Shown here: piece after piece, positions 54,696-63,827 of the stretch
Position numbering within the stretch: position 1 is the first letter of the stretch
Layout of the letters: each line of letters begins with the position of its first letter
Assembly (NCBI GenBank): GCA_937928085.1
Contig: CALFVU010000006.1
Coordinates: 1-64,000 of the forward strand
DNA: 64,000 bases
Source of the DNA: an uncultured bacterium
GTDB lineage: Bacteria; Spirochaetota; Leptospiria; Leptospirales; Leptonemataceae
Reading direction: 5' to 3'
The notes under the pieces: model-generated
Told to the model about the DNA's origin: nothing
Database searches by the model: none
Seen by the model: only the letters and a program-made list of their open reading frames with translations
Position numbers and translations under genes: made by a program

Positions 54696-55496
54696 ATGAA
54701 ATATCTTATAAAAGATCTAGCCAATATTTCTGAGTTACATCCAGATAGAATTCGAAAATGGCAGGAGCGTTTTCATTTTTTAAGACCGGAATTGGGCAAA
54801 AATGGATATTATTATTACTCTAACGAAGATTTAAAAATTTTATTATATGTAAAAAATGAAATATTAAAAGGGAAAAAGATCAATGAAGTTGTGTCAAAAC
54901 CTCGCGAAGAAATATTAAAAGAAATTTATTATTCGAATGAATTCTCAAAAGAAGAATTGAATATAATCGAAGCTATATCTAATTTTAAATACATAGACAT
55001 CGAGAAAAGATTGATTTCTCTTTATAAGAAGCAAGGATTTTATGCATGGTTAAAAGAAATTCATAGATTGATAATTCTAACTGGAAAAGCTTGGGAAAAA
55101 AATTTCATTACCATTTCGGATGAACATAGCTTTTCTAATTGGCTTAAAGCAAACATATTAACGTATGTAGTACGTAATTTCCCTAGTACAAAACCTATAT
55201 GGCTTGTATGTACTTTTCCCGGCGATCCTCATGAACTAGGAGCATTATTACATTACGTAAAATTATTAAAGTTTAAGGTTCCTGCAAGATATGTGGGTAA
55301 TTTACCAAAAGAAGAATTATTGAAAGAAATTAAAATGAATAATTATAGAGTAGTGAGTATAAGTATAGTTCTTCCAAAGAAATGGAGTGTAGTTAAAAAT
55401 TTAAAAGCACAAATAGAAAAATTTGGATCTATCAAAGTTTTATTTGGAGGTTATGGTTATAAACTTTTAAAAAATAAACAAAATCAAAAGGAGTAA
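54696..55496 (+). CDS. MerR-family regulator with cobalamin-binding domain (CarH/LitR-like)
   Basis: A 266-aa DNA-binding protein. MerR HTH lies at residues 1-70 (LHPDRIRKWQERF followed by YYYYSNEDLKILLYVK), then a helical linker, then a B12-binding domain from about 155 with the DxHxxG lower-ligand motif in FPGDPHELGALLHY. Such proteins use adenosylcobalamin as a light sensor and control photolyase and carotenoid genes. The placement opposite phrB and next to the FAD oxidoreductase fits. ATG 54696 is preferred; a GTG three bases earlier is possible. Confidence 0.85.
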   Translation: MKYLIKDLANISELHPDRIRKWQERFHFLRPELGKNGYYYYSNEDLKILLYVKNEILKGKKINEVVSKPREEILKEIYYSNEFSKEELNIIEAISNFKYIDIEKRLISLYKKQGFYAWLKEIHRLIILTGKAWEKNFITISDEHSFSNWLKANILTYVVRNFPSTKPIWLVCTFPGDPHELGALLHYVKLLKFKVPARYVGNLPKEELLKEIKMNNYRVVSISIVLPKKWSVVKNLKAQIEKFGSIKVLFGGYGYKLLKNKQNQKE

Positions 55497-55498
55497 GT

Positions 55499-56761
55499 AT
55501 GAAAATAGCAATCGTTGGTAGTGGTATTTCGGGATTGACTTGTGCTTATTATTTATCAAGAGATCACGAAGTACATCTTTTCGAAAAAGAAAATCATTTA
55601 GGTGGACATACAAACACAATAGAAGTAGAAATAGACAATGAAATCATTCCAGTAGACGCAGGGTTTATCTTGTTTAATCTAGTGAACTATCCTAATCTGA
55701 TGAATTTTTTTGATGAATTAAATGTAGAAATTACTAAATCCAATATGAGTTTTTCTGTTTGGAATCAAAAATTGAATCAATATTATGCTGGAACACATAT
55801 CAATACTTTTTTTGCAAAACGTTCTAATTTTTTTAATAGTATTCATTATAAATTTTTGTTGGAAATCATACGTTTTAATAAATTATTGAGTAAAACATTA
55901 CAACATGAAGATGATTATATATCATTAGGGGAATTTCTAGATTCAAACTTTTTTAGTGAATATTTTCAAGAAAATTATATTTTACCTATGAGTTCTGCTA
56001 TCTGGTCTATACCGATGAGTCAAGTAAAACAATTTCCTCTAAAAGCTTTAGGAAAATTTTTCTCAAATCATGGTCTATTAAGTTTTAATGGACATTATCA
56101 ATGGTATACGGTTAAAAATGGAAGTTATCAATATATAAAAAAAATATTACAAGAATCAAAATTTCGTTATTATCTGAATGAACCTGTGATCGAAGTAGTT
56201 CGTTTAATAGATAAAAATAAAGTTTATGTTAAAACTACAAAATCTCAAGATTTTTTTGATATTGTTATACTAGCAACCCATGCTCCTACTTCTAGGAAAA
56301 TTTTAAAAAATATAACACCTCAAGAAGAATCTATTTTAAGAAATTTTAAATATCATCCAAATGTTGCTATTTTACATACAGATGATAAAATTATGTGTCC
56401 AGAAAAGCGTATATGGTCTTCGTGGAATTATAAAATTGGTAAAAATGGTCAAACAAGTGTGACATATTATATGAGAGAATTACAACCTTGGATCAAAAAA
56501 AATATCTTCGTTTCTATTAATGAGTTTGAAAAACTCGATAAATCTAAAATTATTAAATATATAGAATATGAACATCCTATTATCGACGCAAAATACATGA
56601 TTGCTCTAAAAGATTTAGATACATTAAATAACAATCATCTTGTATATTTTTGTGGTGCATATTTTAATTATGGTTTTCATGAAGATGGTTTAAACTCTGC
56701 ATTAAAAGTTATAAATAAAATTAACCTTAGGTTATATTATGAAACCTTCAAAGCTCAATAG
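55499..56761 (+). CDS. FAD-dependent amine oxidase-like oxidoreductase of the photolyase cluster
   Basis: A 420-aa flavoprotein: dinucleotide-binding IAIVGSGISGLTCAYYLSRD at the start, then HLFEKENHLGGHTNTIEVE and VDAGFILFN, and a C-terminal FCGAYFNYGFHEDGLNSAL that closes the FAD site. This is the NAD(P)/FAD-binding amine-oxidase family commonly found beside photolyase and MerR-B12 genes. It starts 2 bases after the regulator stop behind AAGGAG. Substrate unknown; possibly a lipid or pigment. Confidence 0.88.
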   Translation: MKIAIVGSGISGLTCAYYLSRDHEVHLFEKENHLGGHTNTIEVEIDNEIIPVDAGFILFNLVNYPNLMNFFDELNVEITKSNMSFSVWNQKLNQYYAGTHINTFFAKRSNFFNSIHYKFLLEIIRFNKLLSKTLQHEDDYISLGEFLDSNFFSEYFQENYILPMSSAIWSIPMSQVKQFPLKALGKFFSNHGLLSFNGHYQWYTVKNGSYQYIKKILQESKFRYYLNEPVIEVVRLIDKNKVYVKTTKSQDFFDIVILATHAPTSRKILKNITPQEESILRNFKYHPNVAILHTDDKIMCPEKRIWSSWNYKIGKNGQTSVTYYMRELQPWIKKNIFVSINEFEKLDKSKIIKYIEYEHPIIDAKYMIALKDLDTLNNNHLVYFCGAYFNYGFHEDGLNSALKVINKINLRLYYETFKAQ

Positions 56762-57180
56762 TTTTTATAAATGTATTGTTATCCAAAAAATCATTTTCAT
56801 TTGTAGTTAAGTTTTTATGTTTAGTTTTGACCTGGATAAGCTTGAAAAATTTTATAAAATCTTATAGTTGATCAAACTTTAATTATGTATGAGAATACTC
56901 ATTTTATTTTTGATAAACCTCAGCGAACAATCAAAGTAAATCTGTTTAACTACTTAAAATCAAAACAAAAAATATCACACAATAAAGTATATTTGCTTAT
57001 AAATCTGCATTGTTTAACTACATGTGAATCCTGTAAGTTTTTAAGATTTTTTAAAAAAGACGAATTTATATATATGAAAGTCTTGAAGTCTCTACGTAGA
57101 ATGACGAATTGTGTATATAGGACTGATAATAGCTTACAAACCTTATTATGAAAATTAATTTTTTATAAAGGAGGAATATA
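56762..57180. other. Intergenic region within the photolyase island, no supported gene
   Basis: About 420 AT-rich bases. An 88-codon ORF at 56885-57151 has no SD, an atypical composition and no recognisable motif, so I do not call it. In related photolyase islands a DUF1365 gene often follows the oxidoreductase, but no trace of its sequence was recognised. Confidence 0.4.
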
Positions 57181-57639
57181 ATGATACTATATAGAAAACA
57201 ACTGGTAAAGTCTGACATGGAAAAAGTTTGGGAGTTTTTTAGTAATCCAAATAATCTACAAATCATTACACCTCAATATATGAATTTTAAGATTATCAAT
57301 GAACTTCCAGAAGAAATGTATGAAGGATTAGTGATTGAATATAAAGTATCCCCTTTGTTTGGTATTCCTATCAAGTGGATTTCGGAAATTACACATATTA
57401 AAAAATATCATTATTTTATTGATGAGCAAAAAGTTGGTCCATATCGCTTTTGGCATCATACACATTTATTTACAAAAACAAATGAAGGTATAGTTATGGA
57501 AGATATCGTTTTTTATGAGCTTCCTATCCCTTTAATTAGTAATATCTTCCAATCTTTTATTCGTAGCCAGTTAGATGAAATTTTTAATTACCGTTTTAAC
57601 AAAATAGAAGAGATATTTAATCATAAATCTAAAAGCTAA
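57181..57639 (+). CDS. SRPBCC (START-like) family protein
   Basis: A 152-aa helix-grip protein (MEKVWEFFSNPNNLQIITPQYMNFKI, ending QSFIRSQLDEIFNYRFNKIEEIF) of the polyketide-cyclase/ligand-binding SRPBCC class, which often accompanies photolyase-FAD oxidoreductase genes. It probably binds a hydrophobic ligand. Its own strong SD (AAAGGAGGA) suggests independent or boosted translation after the 420-base gap. Confidence 0.83.
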   Translation: MILYRKQLVKSDMEKVWEFFSNPNNLQIITPQYMNFKIINELPEEMYEGLVIEYKVSPLFGIPIKWISEITHIKKYHYFIDEQKVGPYRFWHHTHLFTKTNEGIVMEDIVFYELPIPLISNIFQSFIRSQLDEIFNYRFNKIEEIFNHKSKS

Positions 57640-57646
57640 AACAAAA

Positions 57647-57676
57647 AAAACTTTAAGTTTTTTATAAAGTTTTGAT
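57647..57676 (+). terminator. Weak terminator-like hairpin after the SRPBCC gene
   Basis: AAAACTTTA and TAAAGTTTT form a 9-bp A/T-rich stem with a 9-base loop, 8 bases after the stop, followed by GATTTTG. The stem has little G+C, so terminator strength is doubtful. Confidence 0.35.
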
Positions 57677-57838
57677 TTTGGGTAGGAGATTATCTTAATC
57701 TTTTTTTATAACATATTCTCGCTTATTTGATATGGGGATTTTTATATTTAAATAACTTTTTAGCTAAATATACTCAAAACGAGTATTTTTCAATATTCTT
57801 TTAAAGTAATGATAAATAAATTTAAAAATAAATCATGG

Positions 57839-59143
57839 TTATAGCTTTTGTTGTTTTAAAGAAAACTTAATTAGTATATATCCCATAATTCCGCTAAATA
57901 AAGAACCTAATAGGATTCCAATTTTTGCTTCGTCAATAAGTTTGATTTCCGTATAAGCAAGATTGTTAATAAAAAGAGACATTGTAAAACCAACACCACC
58001 TAAAAACGCTAATCCAAAATAATGTAACCAGTTTGTGTTTTCAGGCAAATGAATCCTAAATAGTTTCAAAACTATGTATACTCCAGAGATGATTCCAATC
58101 AATTTTCCAAAAGATAAAGAAACTGCAATATAAATTGACAAAGTACTAATTTCTGTATTTCCTAAATAAACCCCAGCGTTTGCAAAAGCAAAAATAGGCA
58201 TAACCCAAAATGCAACGAAACTATGTAATTGATTTTCCAATTTTTGTAAAGGGGACTGCACTTCTCGAATACTTTTACTCAAAAACTCTATAGATTCTAT
58301 TTGTTCTTCGTTTAATAAAATTTTATGATTTGAGTTTATATGTTTAGAAAGATTTTCTTTAGCGTTTTCTAAGTTGTTGATAAAGTCCTTAAGATTGACT
58401 TTAGGTCTGGAAGGTATAGTAAAAGCTAAAATTACAGCAGAAATTGTAGGATGAATTCCACTTTTTAGAAATATAATCCATAAAATAATACCTAAAATAT
58501 AATATAGACTTAAGGTTCTTAAATGAAAATAATTAAATAAAATCAAAAGCATTACAATTCCGAAAGCAAAAAAAAGTAAAACATAGTTTATCGAAGAAGA
58601 GTAAAATATTGCTATAATAATAATAGCTCCTAAGTCATCGATGATTGCAAAAGCTGTTAAAAAAACTTTTGATGATAAAGGGATTCGATCACCTAAAAGT
58701 TTTAAAATACTTAAAGAAAATGCAATATCGGTAGCCATGGGTATTCCCCAACCTTCTTTTCCCTCTTGATTTGCAATTAGTAATAAAAATAATACAGCTG
58801 GAGCCAACATTCCCCCTATTGCTGCACCTACGGGTAAAATTGCTCTTTTTATATCTTTTAATTCTCCTACTAAAATCTCTCTTTTGATTTCTAAACCGAC
58901 TAAAAAGAAAAAGAAAGACATTAAAGCATCGTTAATCCATAACAAAAGACTTTTTTCTAAAAAGAGATTTTCAAAACCTATTTTAAATTTATATTCTAAA
59001 AAAGATTCATAAAAAACTTTTACTGGAGAATTCGATATTATAAAAGCTAAAATTGTCATTACAAAAAGTATAATTCCCGAAGAAGATTCATATTGAAAAA
59101 AATTAAGAAATGTATTTTGAATTTGCTTTACAGATCTTTGCAT
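57839..59143 (-). CDS. nhaA: Na+/H+ antiporter NhaA
   Basis: A 434-aa inner-membrane antiporter for sodium and pH homeostasis. The paired transport aspartates are in FAIIDDLGAIIII. Other NhaA motifs are WINDALMSFFFFLVGLEIKREIL, PVGAAIGGMLAPA and WGIPMATDIAFSLSIL. There is a charged ~60-residue insertion (about 250-310) between helix groups, seen in some other phyla. ATG 59143 is chosen over the track's TTG, although neither has a good SD. Confidence 0.95.
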   Translation of the reverse strand: MQRSVKQIQNTFLNFFQYESSSGIILFVMTILAFIISNSPVKVFYESFLEYKFKIGFENLFLEKSLLLWINDALMSFFFFLVGLEIKREILVGELKDIKRAILPVGAAIGGMLAPAVLFLLLIANQEGKEGWGIPMATDIAFSLSILKLLGDRIPLSSKVFLTAFAIIDDLGAIIIIAIFYSSSINYVLLFFAFGIVMLLILFNYFHLRTLSLYYILGIILWIIFLKSGIHPTISAVILAFTIPSRPKVNLKDFINNLENAKENLSKHINSNHKILLNEEQIESIEFLSKSIREVQSPLQKLENQLHSFVAFWVMPIFAFANAGVYLGNTEISTLSIYIAVSLSFGKLIGIISGVYIVLKLFRIHLPENTNWLHYFGLAFLGGVGFTMSLFINNLAYTEIKLIDEAKIGILLGSLFSGIMGYILIKFSLKQQKL

Positions 59144-59193
59144 AATAATGCAAGAAAAAAGCTTATAATATTTTGTCAAAATATTTCTTTTGA

Positions 59194-60021
59194 TTATAGT
59201 TCTTTAGGTATTGGAGTAATGTGTAGTACTCTTTGATTTTTTTCTAAAATTACATATAAAATTCCTTCTTCCTGAAGTTCTATTAAGGTTTGTGCTAATA
59301 TGGATTGTAGTTGTCTTCTTAAATTACCGCCTAATACAAAACCATTATAATTTAAAAAATTCTCACAATATTGTAAAAATTCAATTTCACATAAATTTTC
59401 CAAAGCTACATAATATTCATCATAAAAAATATCGATACTCATTCCATAAGAATGAGTTGAATGTTCCACAGCATTAAGATTATTATTTTTTAGTTTTTCT
59501 TGATACGATTTTGTTCTTAATGCAGAAGAAATAGCTATTTTGATTGTTATTTTATAATCTTTAAAATCAATTTTTTTGTTTAATCTCTCTCCAATTAGAA
59601 GCAATGTATGATAAATATTTTTTCTTACATATCGATTTTCTTTTGGTATATTATAAAAAAAATAATACTTTCGAATTTCTGGGTTATCTATAAATATTAA
59701 ATTTTTTTTTTGAATTTCTTGATTGAATTCCTCTACATTTTTGATTGGTTGTAAATTCAATTTTTTGACTATTTCGAGATGCTTTGGATATAGATATTTT
59801 CTTAGGGTTTGAGATTTTTCATGATCAAGATAATCTTCAAAAATGGGATAGTTCATAATAATATAAGATTGAAAGTCTTTATACATCCGATTATATGTTT
59901 CTATATTTTTTAAAATTTTTCTATTTTTTTCTTTTTCTTGATAAAAAGAATAACTAAAAAAAGAAGAAATGAGAATTAAAATTATAAAAAATAAATACAA
60001 ATAATTTTTAAAAAATTTCAT
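59194..60021 (-). CDS. M15-like (D-Ala-D-Ala carboxypeptidase-fold, DUF5715-type) exported protein
   Basis: A 275-aa protein with an N-terminal membrane anchor (YLYLFFIILILISSFFSYSF). The core AISSALRTKSYQEKLKNNN ... STHSYGMSIDIFYDEYY matches the zinc-site pattern of VanY/M15-type peptidases (S-A-x-R-T; S-x-H-x-x-G-x-x-x-D-I) and the conserved VLHIT occurs near the end. It is probably a periplasmic peptidoglycan hydrolase, unconfirmed. Confidence 0.68.
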   Translation of the reverse strand: MKFFKNYLYLFFIILILISSFFSYSFYQEKEKNRKILKNIETYNRMYKDFQSYIIMNYPIFEDYLDHEKSQTLRKYLYPKHLEIVKKLNLQPIKNVEEFNQEIQKKNLIFIDNPEIRKYYFFYNIPKENRYVRKNIYHTLLLIGERLNKKIDFKDYKITIKIAISSALRTKSYQEKLKNNNLNAVEHSTHSYGMSIDIFYDEYYVALENLCEIEFLQYCENFLNYNGFVLGGNLRRQLQSILAQTLIELQEEGILYVILEKNQRVLHITPIPKEL

Positions 60022-60075
60022 CTTATTTGACGTTTTTTATCAATATAACACAGTTGTATTTTTTATTGTTTAAGA

Positions 60076-60408
60076 TTAATCAAATACATTTTTTGTAATA
60101 AAAACACTTTTTTTTGTAGAATGATCGAATAAGATCCATCCTATAAAAATTTTGTTTTTTAGTTCATACGAGATTTCTAAATAGATTTCTGTAATTTCTG
60201 TTAAGAGATAAACCTTCCATAGTAAATTCCAGTTTTTTAAATCTACAAAATTCAAAAAATCTTTGATTGGGTAAATCGGGAAATTTAAGATTTTTTTGAA
60301 CATAAGCGAGAAGTTCTGTAAAGTTTTCGAAAAAACGAAATACGCAAAAAAAAGAATAAAAACACTAAATAAAATTATAGTTTTCTTAATAGTACTATAG
60401 CGAAACAT
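60076..60408 (-). CDS. Small membrane-anchored hypothetical protein
   Basis: A 110-aa ORF with one N-terminal hydrophobic helix (TIIILFSVFILFFAYFVF) and a mixed mature part (LEISYELKNKIFIGWILFDHS). It overlaps the end of ispF by 34 bases, consistent with an operon. No family recognised. Confidence 0.45.
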   Translation of the reverse strand: MFRYSTIKKTIILFSVFILFFAYFVFSKTLQNFSLMFKKILNFPIYPIKDFLNFVDLKNWNLLWKVYLLTEITEIYLEISYELKNKIFIGWILFDHSTKKSVFITKNVFD

Positions 60409-60863
60409 CCTATCCCTTCTTTACGACCGATAAATCCTAAAGTTTCGGTTGTAGTTGCTTTAATTGCGATTTGTTGAGTATCTATATTGCATAGAATGGA
60501 TAAATTTTTTTTAATTTTTTCTCGAAACGGTTTAATTTTTGGAACCTCTGATAGAATTGTAATATCTATGTTTTGTATTATAAATTGTTTTTCTTTAGCA
60601 ATTTCAAGAGTTTTTTTAAGTATTATTTTAGAATCTAGATTTTTTGTTTCTTGAATATCATCTGGAAAGTACTCTCCAATATCTTTTTCTCCTAAGGCTC
60701 CTAAAATAGCATCTGATAAAGCATGAAGAATAATATCTCCATCTGAATGGGCAATAATAGTATAATTTGATTCAATTTCAATTCCTCCTAAAATCAAAGG
60801 CTTTGGATTTGTTTCTTTTGTAGTAATTTTATGAAAATCAATACCTTGTCCTATACGAAACAT
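60375..60863 (-). CDS. ispF: 2-C-methyl-D-erythritol 2,4-cyclodiphosphate synthase IspF
   Basis: A 162-aa zinc enzyme of the MEP isoprenoid pathway. Metal ligands lie in RIGQGIDFHKI (DxH) and in AHSDGDIILHALSDAILGALG. The substrate loop DIGEYFPD and the C-terminal ATTTETLGFIGRKEGIGC are present. No ispD is adjacent. It starts 1 base after the DUF4234 gene. Confidence 0.96.
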   Translation of the reverse strand: MFRIGQGIDFHKITTKETNPKPLILGGIEIESNYTIIAHSDGDIILHALSDAILGALGEKDIGEYFPDDIQETKNLDSKIILKKTLEIAKEKQFIIQNIDITILSEVPKIKPFREKIKKNLSILCNIDTQQIAIKATTTETLGFIGRKEGIGCFAIVLLRKL

Positions 60864-60864
60864 A

Positions 60865-61314
60865 TTAAAAATAAGGATTTTGGTTTTTAGATTCTTCGAT
60901 GGTGCTTTCTTCGTATTGTGTTTTTAACGGAATAGAAATCTGATCCAAAATTTGATTCCACTCATCTTGTTGAATTGCACTTGTAATTGCAAATAAAAAA
61001 TAAAAAGTAAATAAAGAACCTATATCTAAAATCAATACAATATTCGAAGAGTCATCCCCCGATAAATTATATTTTTTTCGTATTTCATGTAATTGTTTAG
61101 AAATTTTATAATCTACATAAAATCCCCATAAACCGCAAGTAAATATAGCTAAAAACAAATCTAGCCAATAAGAATTTTTTGTAGGAGTAGAGTTGGTAAA
61201 GCTTTGTAGTTCCTTATAAATTTGATAATACCAAAATATAGAATAAATTCCACAAGTAATTAACATAAGAACTACGACTAAAACAGGACTTCTTTTTTCT
61301 ATAGTTTTATACAT
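60865..61314 (-). CDS. DUF4234 domain-containing membrane protein
   Basis: A 149-aa protein with three membrane segments. LMLITCGIYSIFWYYQIYKEL and a second, similar AIFTCGLWGFYVDYKISKQL are the repeated T-C-G-h-[YW] helices of DUF4234. Function unknown. An AGGAG is only 1 base from the ATG, too close for standard initiation, so the true start may differ slightly. Confidence 0.8.
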   Translation of the reverse strand: MYKTIEKRSPVLVVVLMLITCGIYSIFWYYQIYKELQSFTNSTPTKNSYWLDLFLAIFTCGLWGFYVDYKISKQLHEIRKKYNLSGDDSSNIVLILDIGSLFTFYFLFAITSAIQQDEWNQILDQISIPLKTQYEESTIEESKNQNPYF

Positions 61315-61391
61315 ACTCCTAAACTATTTTTATCATAAAATGAATCAATATATTTTTATATTTTTACTATACATTACATTCTATAAAAACT

Positions 61392-61844
61392 TTAGAAGAC
61401 TCTACGGGATCCCACAAAATGTTTCTTCCAATAAGGATTTCTTAAGTCTGCGATTTCTACTGATTTACCTGTTCGTGGTGCATGGATAAATTTAAAATTA
61501 CCTATGTATAAACCTACATGGCTTACTTGATTTCGATAAATAGTAAAAAATACTAAATCGCCCTTTTGTGGAATTTTTATTGGTTCTAAATAAAAATATT
61601 GATCAGAGGTCGTTCTTGGTAAAACATATCCTGCTTTTTTATATACAAATTGAGTAAATCCAGAACAATCAAATCCTTTTGGAGTGTTTCCCCCTGATTT
61701 GTAAGGATATCCTAAGTATTGTTTTGCAATTTTTACGATTTCCTCTTTGTCTTTTACAGTAATTTTTTTTTCTAAGTTTGATTCATAAGAAAAAATCGAA
61801 AACGTAATAAAATAAACTATGAAAACATAAAAAAAAAGCTTCAT
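61392..61844 (-). CDS. NlpC/P60-family peptidoglycan endopeptidase
   Basis: A 150-aa exported hydrolase with signal sequence (MKLFFYVFIVYFITFSIFSYE) and a single NlpC/P60 domain: catalytic Cys in KGFDCSGFTQFVYKKAG, His in VSHVGLYIGN, third polar residue in FIHAPRTGKSVEI. It cleaves peptide cross-links in the cell wall. No substrate-binding SH3 or LysM domain is present. Confidence 0.92.
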   Translation of the reverse strand: MKLFFYVFIVYFITFSIFSYESNLEKKITVKDKEEIVKIAKQYLGYPYKSGGNTPKGFDCSGFTQFVYKKAGYVLPRTTSDQYFYLEPIKIPQKGDLVFFTIYRNQVSHVGLYIGNFKFIHAPRTGKSVEIADLRNPYWKKHFVGSRRVF

Positions 61845-61897
61845 ATTTATTGTTTCGACATATTTTTAATGAAAATTCTTCATTCGAAATTAGTTTT

Positions 61898-63823
61898 TTA
61901 TAAAGTTAAGGTTTTTTTTATTTCTAACAAGTAGTCTAAAAGTACACTCTGATGCGGTAGTTTAGAACTTGATTGTAACATTTCTATAGTTTTATTTAAC
62001 CATTGGATATTGTATAAATTGCTTTTTCGAATAAAAAGATATTTTATATTTTTTAAAGGTTTGATTTCTTCGTATTTTTGTTCTTTATCGTAGTATAGTA
62101 TCGAATATAATTCTTCAATATCTTTGTGGTTTAAAGCAAGAGAAAGTTCATCTATCCAAATAAGACCTTGATGTTGCCTTTCGATATATTCAATTGCTTT
62201 TTCTATTCTTTCTGGGATAGTTTTCATTTTTTCTTTTGGGATTTGAGTTTTTCGTTTCTGAATCAATTTAGTTTTATTTTCTTGGACTACTTGATTTGCA
62301 GGTAAAAAATGACCTTCTTGGTCTTGTTCATTTGGTGCAATCGCGAATAATTTTTTTAACCAATTCCATAATAACACAAAAAGACTTTTTTTTGGTTTTT
62401 TTTGTTTTTCCCATTCTTTTATTGCTTGATGTAATTTTACTTGTTCTTCTATGATTTTTTGGGGAAGTGATAATTTATTTTTTTGATTTATGTCTAAAAG
62501 AAAATCATAAATACCATTCACATAACCAGAATTTTTTAGAATTAAATGAATCAGATTTCTTTGATGTTTATTTCGAATAAAACACTGAGGAATATTAATT
62601 TTGTAAATACAATAATACAATTTTTCTTTTGATTGGGATTTTGATTCATACACAATGAGTTCTGGATTTGATTTAAGTCTTTTGATGATTTGAAAAAAAA
62701 TATTATGTTTTTCTGTGTTTAAGTTTTCTAAAAAAGATTTCGGAATTTCAAAGTTTTCTAGTGAAATAACTTCCAGAGAGAAATTCATATTGAATTTTTT
62801 TAAAAAAATCTTAACAAGTTCTTCCAGAAGAATGTTAGAACGGATTACTTCGAATTCTTCGCATATATGGATTAAATGATGTACTGTTTCTAATAGCTCT
62901 TTCACATTAGGCCATAATTCTTCTGAATAAATCGAAGGATGAGAATTTAGTATAGAAAAAATTGTATTCCAGTTTAGGTCAAAATTTTCGGAATCAAAAT
63001 CTGATTGAAGATAACGAATGAGAGATATAAAAATTTCTTTTGCAATTTCTAAAAAAAACTCCAATTCATTTTGGGAAACAGAAATTTCTTCTGTTTCTTC
63101 GTTTATAAGAAGAGTTCTTTCTAAAGTGGGATAATAAAATAAAAATTTATTTGATAGTTCCACAATTAGAGGACGTTGTCCTTTTTCCAAAAGATATTGT
63201 TTGGATTGTTCGTCCATTTCTTTGTTATTGATTAAATAATCGTAAATTTCTTTTGAAGATTTTGTTAAGAGATTATATAAGAAATTCCATAGGTTTTGAT
63301 TGATTTTAAGTTGATTAAAAAATACATTTAGCGAGTAAGAGAAAAATTTATGAATGGTTTCCAAAATACCACTTTTGGTAGATGTATTTTTAGAAAAAAT
63401 ATTTTCTTTGATCTGTTGCATTAAAATTTGAGAGTTATTATTAAAATTTAGTTCTTTATAATAAAGAAATCGAATTACAGAAATTAAAGAATATTCATTA
63501 CAAAGTTGAATTGCTTTTTCCGCATCTTCTTTTTTTAGAGAAGTAGGTCTAATCAATACTAAATTTTTTTTTAAATTTTTTGTAGATTGTTCGAATTCTA
63601 AATACTCATAGCTTATAAAAACGAAACGGCTTTCTAATAATTTTAAGTTTGTTTCGTAAATGTTAGTTAAATCAGAAATTTTTTTTAAACTCTTGGGAGA
63701 ATGAGTCATCATAATAGACGCAACGGTTCCTTGTTCAATACTTCGAATATCTTTTTCTATAGAAGGATTAAATCCTATTAAAACTGCATTTAGTTCAATG
63801 GCAGAAGCAAAATCTTTTTGCAT
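61898..63823 (-). CDS. Large protein of unknown function
   Basis: A 641-aa protein without signal peptide or convincing membrane helix. It is mostly helical, rich in Leu/Glu/Lys/Asn, with a basic stretch (KQKKPKKSLFVLLWNWLKKLF) near residue 480 that might associate with the membrane. I recognise no domain. It lies 4 bases downstream of rpe and is probably cotranscribed. Confidence 0.6.
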   Translation of the reverse strand: MQKDFASAIELNAVLIGFNPSIEKDIRSIEQGTVASIMMTHSPKSLKKISDLTNIYETNLKLLESRFVFISYEYLEFEQSTKNLKKNLVLIRPTSLKKEDAEKAIQLCNEYSLISVIRFLYYKELNFNNNSQILMQQIKENIFSKNTSTKSGILETIHKFFSYSLNVFFNQLKINQNLWNFLYNLLTKSSKEIYDYLINNKEMDEQSKQYLLEKGQRPLIVELSNKFLFYYPTLERTLLINEETEEISVSQNELEFFLEIAKEIFISLIRYLQSDFDSENFDLNWNTIFSILNSHPSIYSEELWPNVKELLETVHHLIHICEEFEVIRSNILLEELVKIFLKKFNMNFSLEVISLENFEIPKSFLENLNTEKHNIFFQIIKRLKSNPELIVYESKSQSKEKLYYCIYKINIPQCFIRNKHQRNLIHLILKNSGYVNGIYDFLLDINQKNKLSLPQKIIEEQVKLHQAIKEWEKQKKPKKSLFVLLWNWLKKLFAIAPNEQDQEGHFLPANQVVQENKTKLIQKRKTQIPKEKMKTIPERIEKAIEYIERQHQGLIWIDELSLALNHKDIEELYSILYYDKEQKYEEIKPLKNIKYLFIRKSNLYNIQWLNKTIEMLQSSSKLPHQSVLLDYLLEIKKTLTL

Positions 63824-63827
63824 AAGG

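Noticed and set aside
56885-57151. 88-codon ORF between the FAD oxidoreductase and SRPBCC genes
   Set aside because: No SD, no motif, unusual residue composition, and an overlapping ORF on the other strand. Not convincing as a gene.
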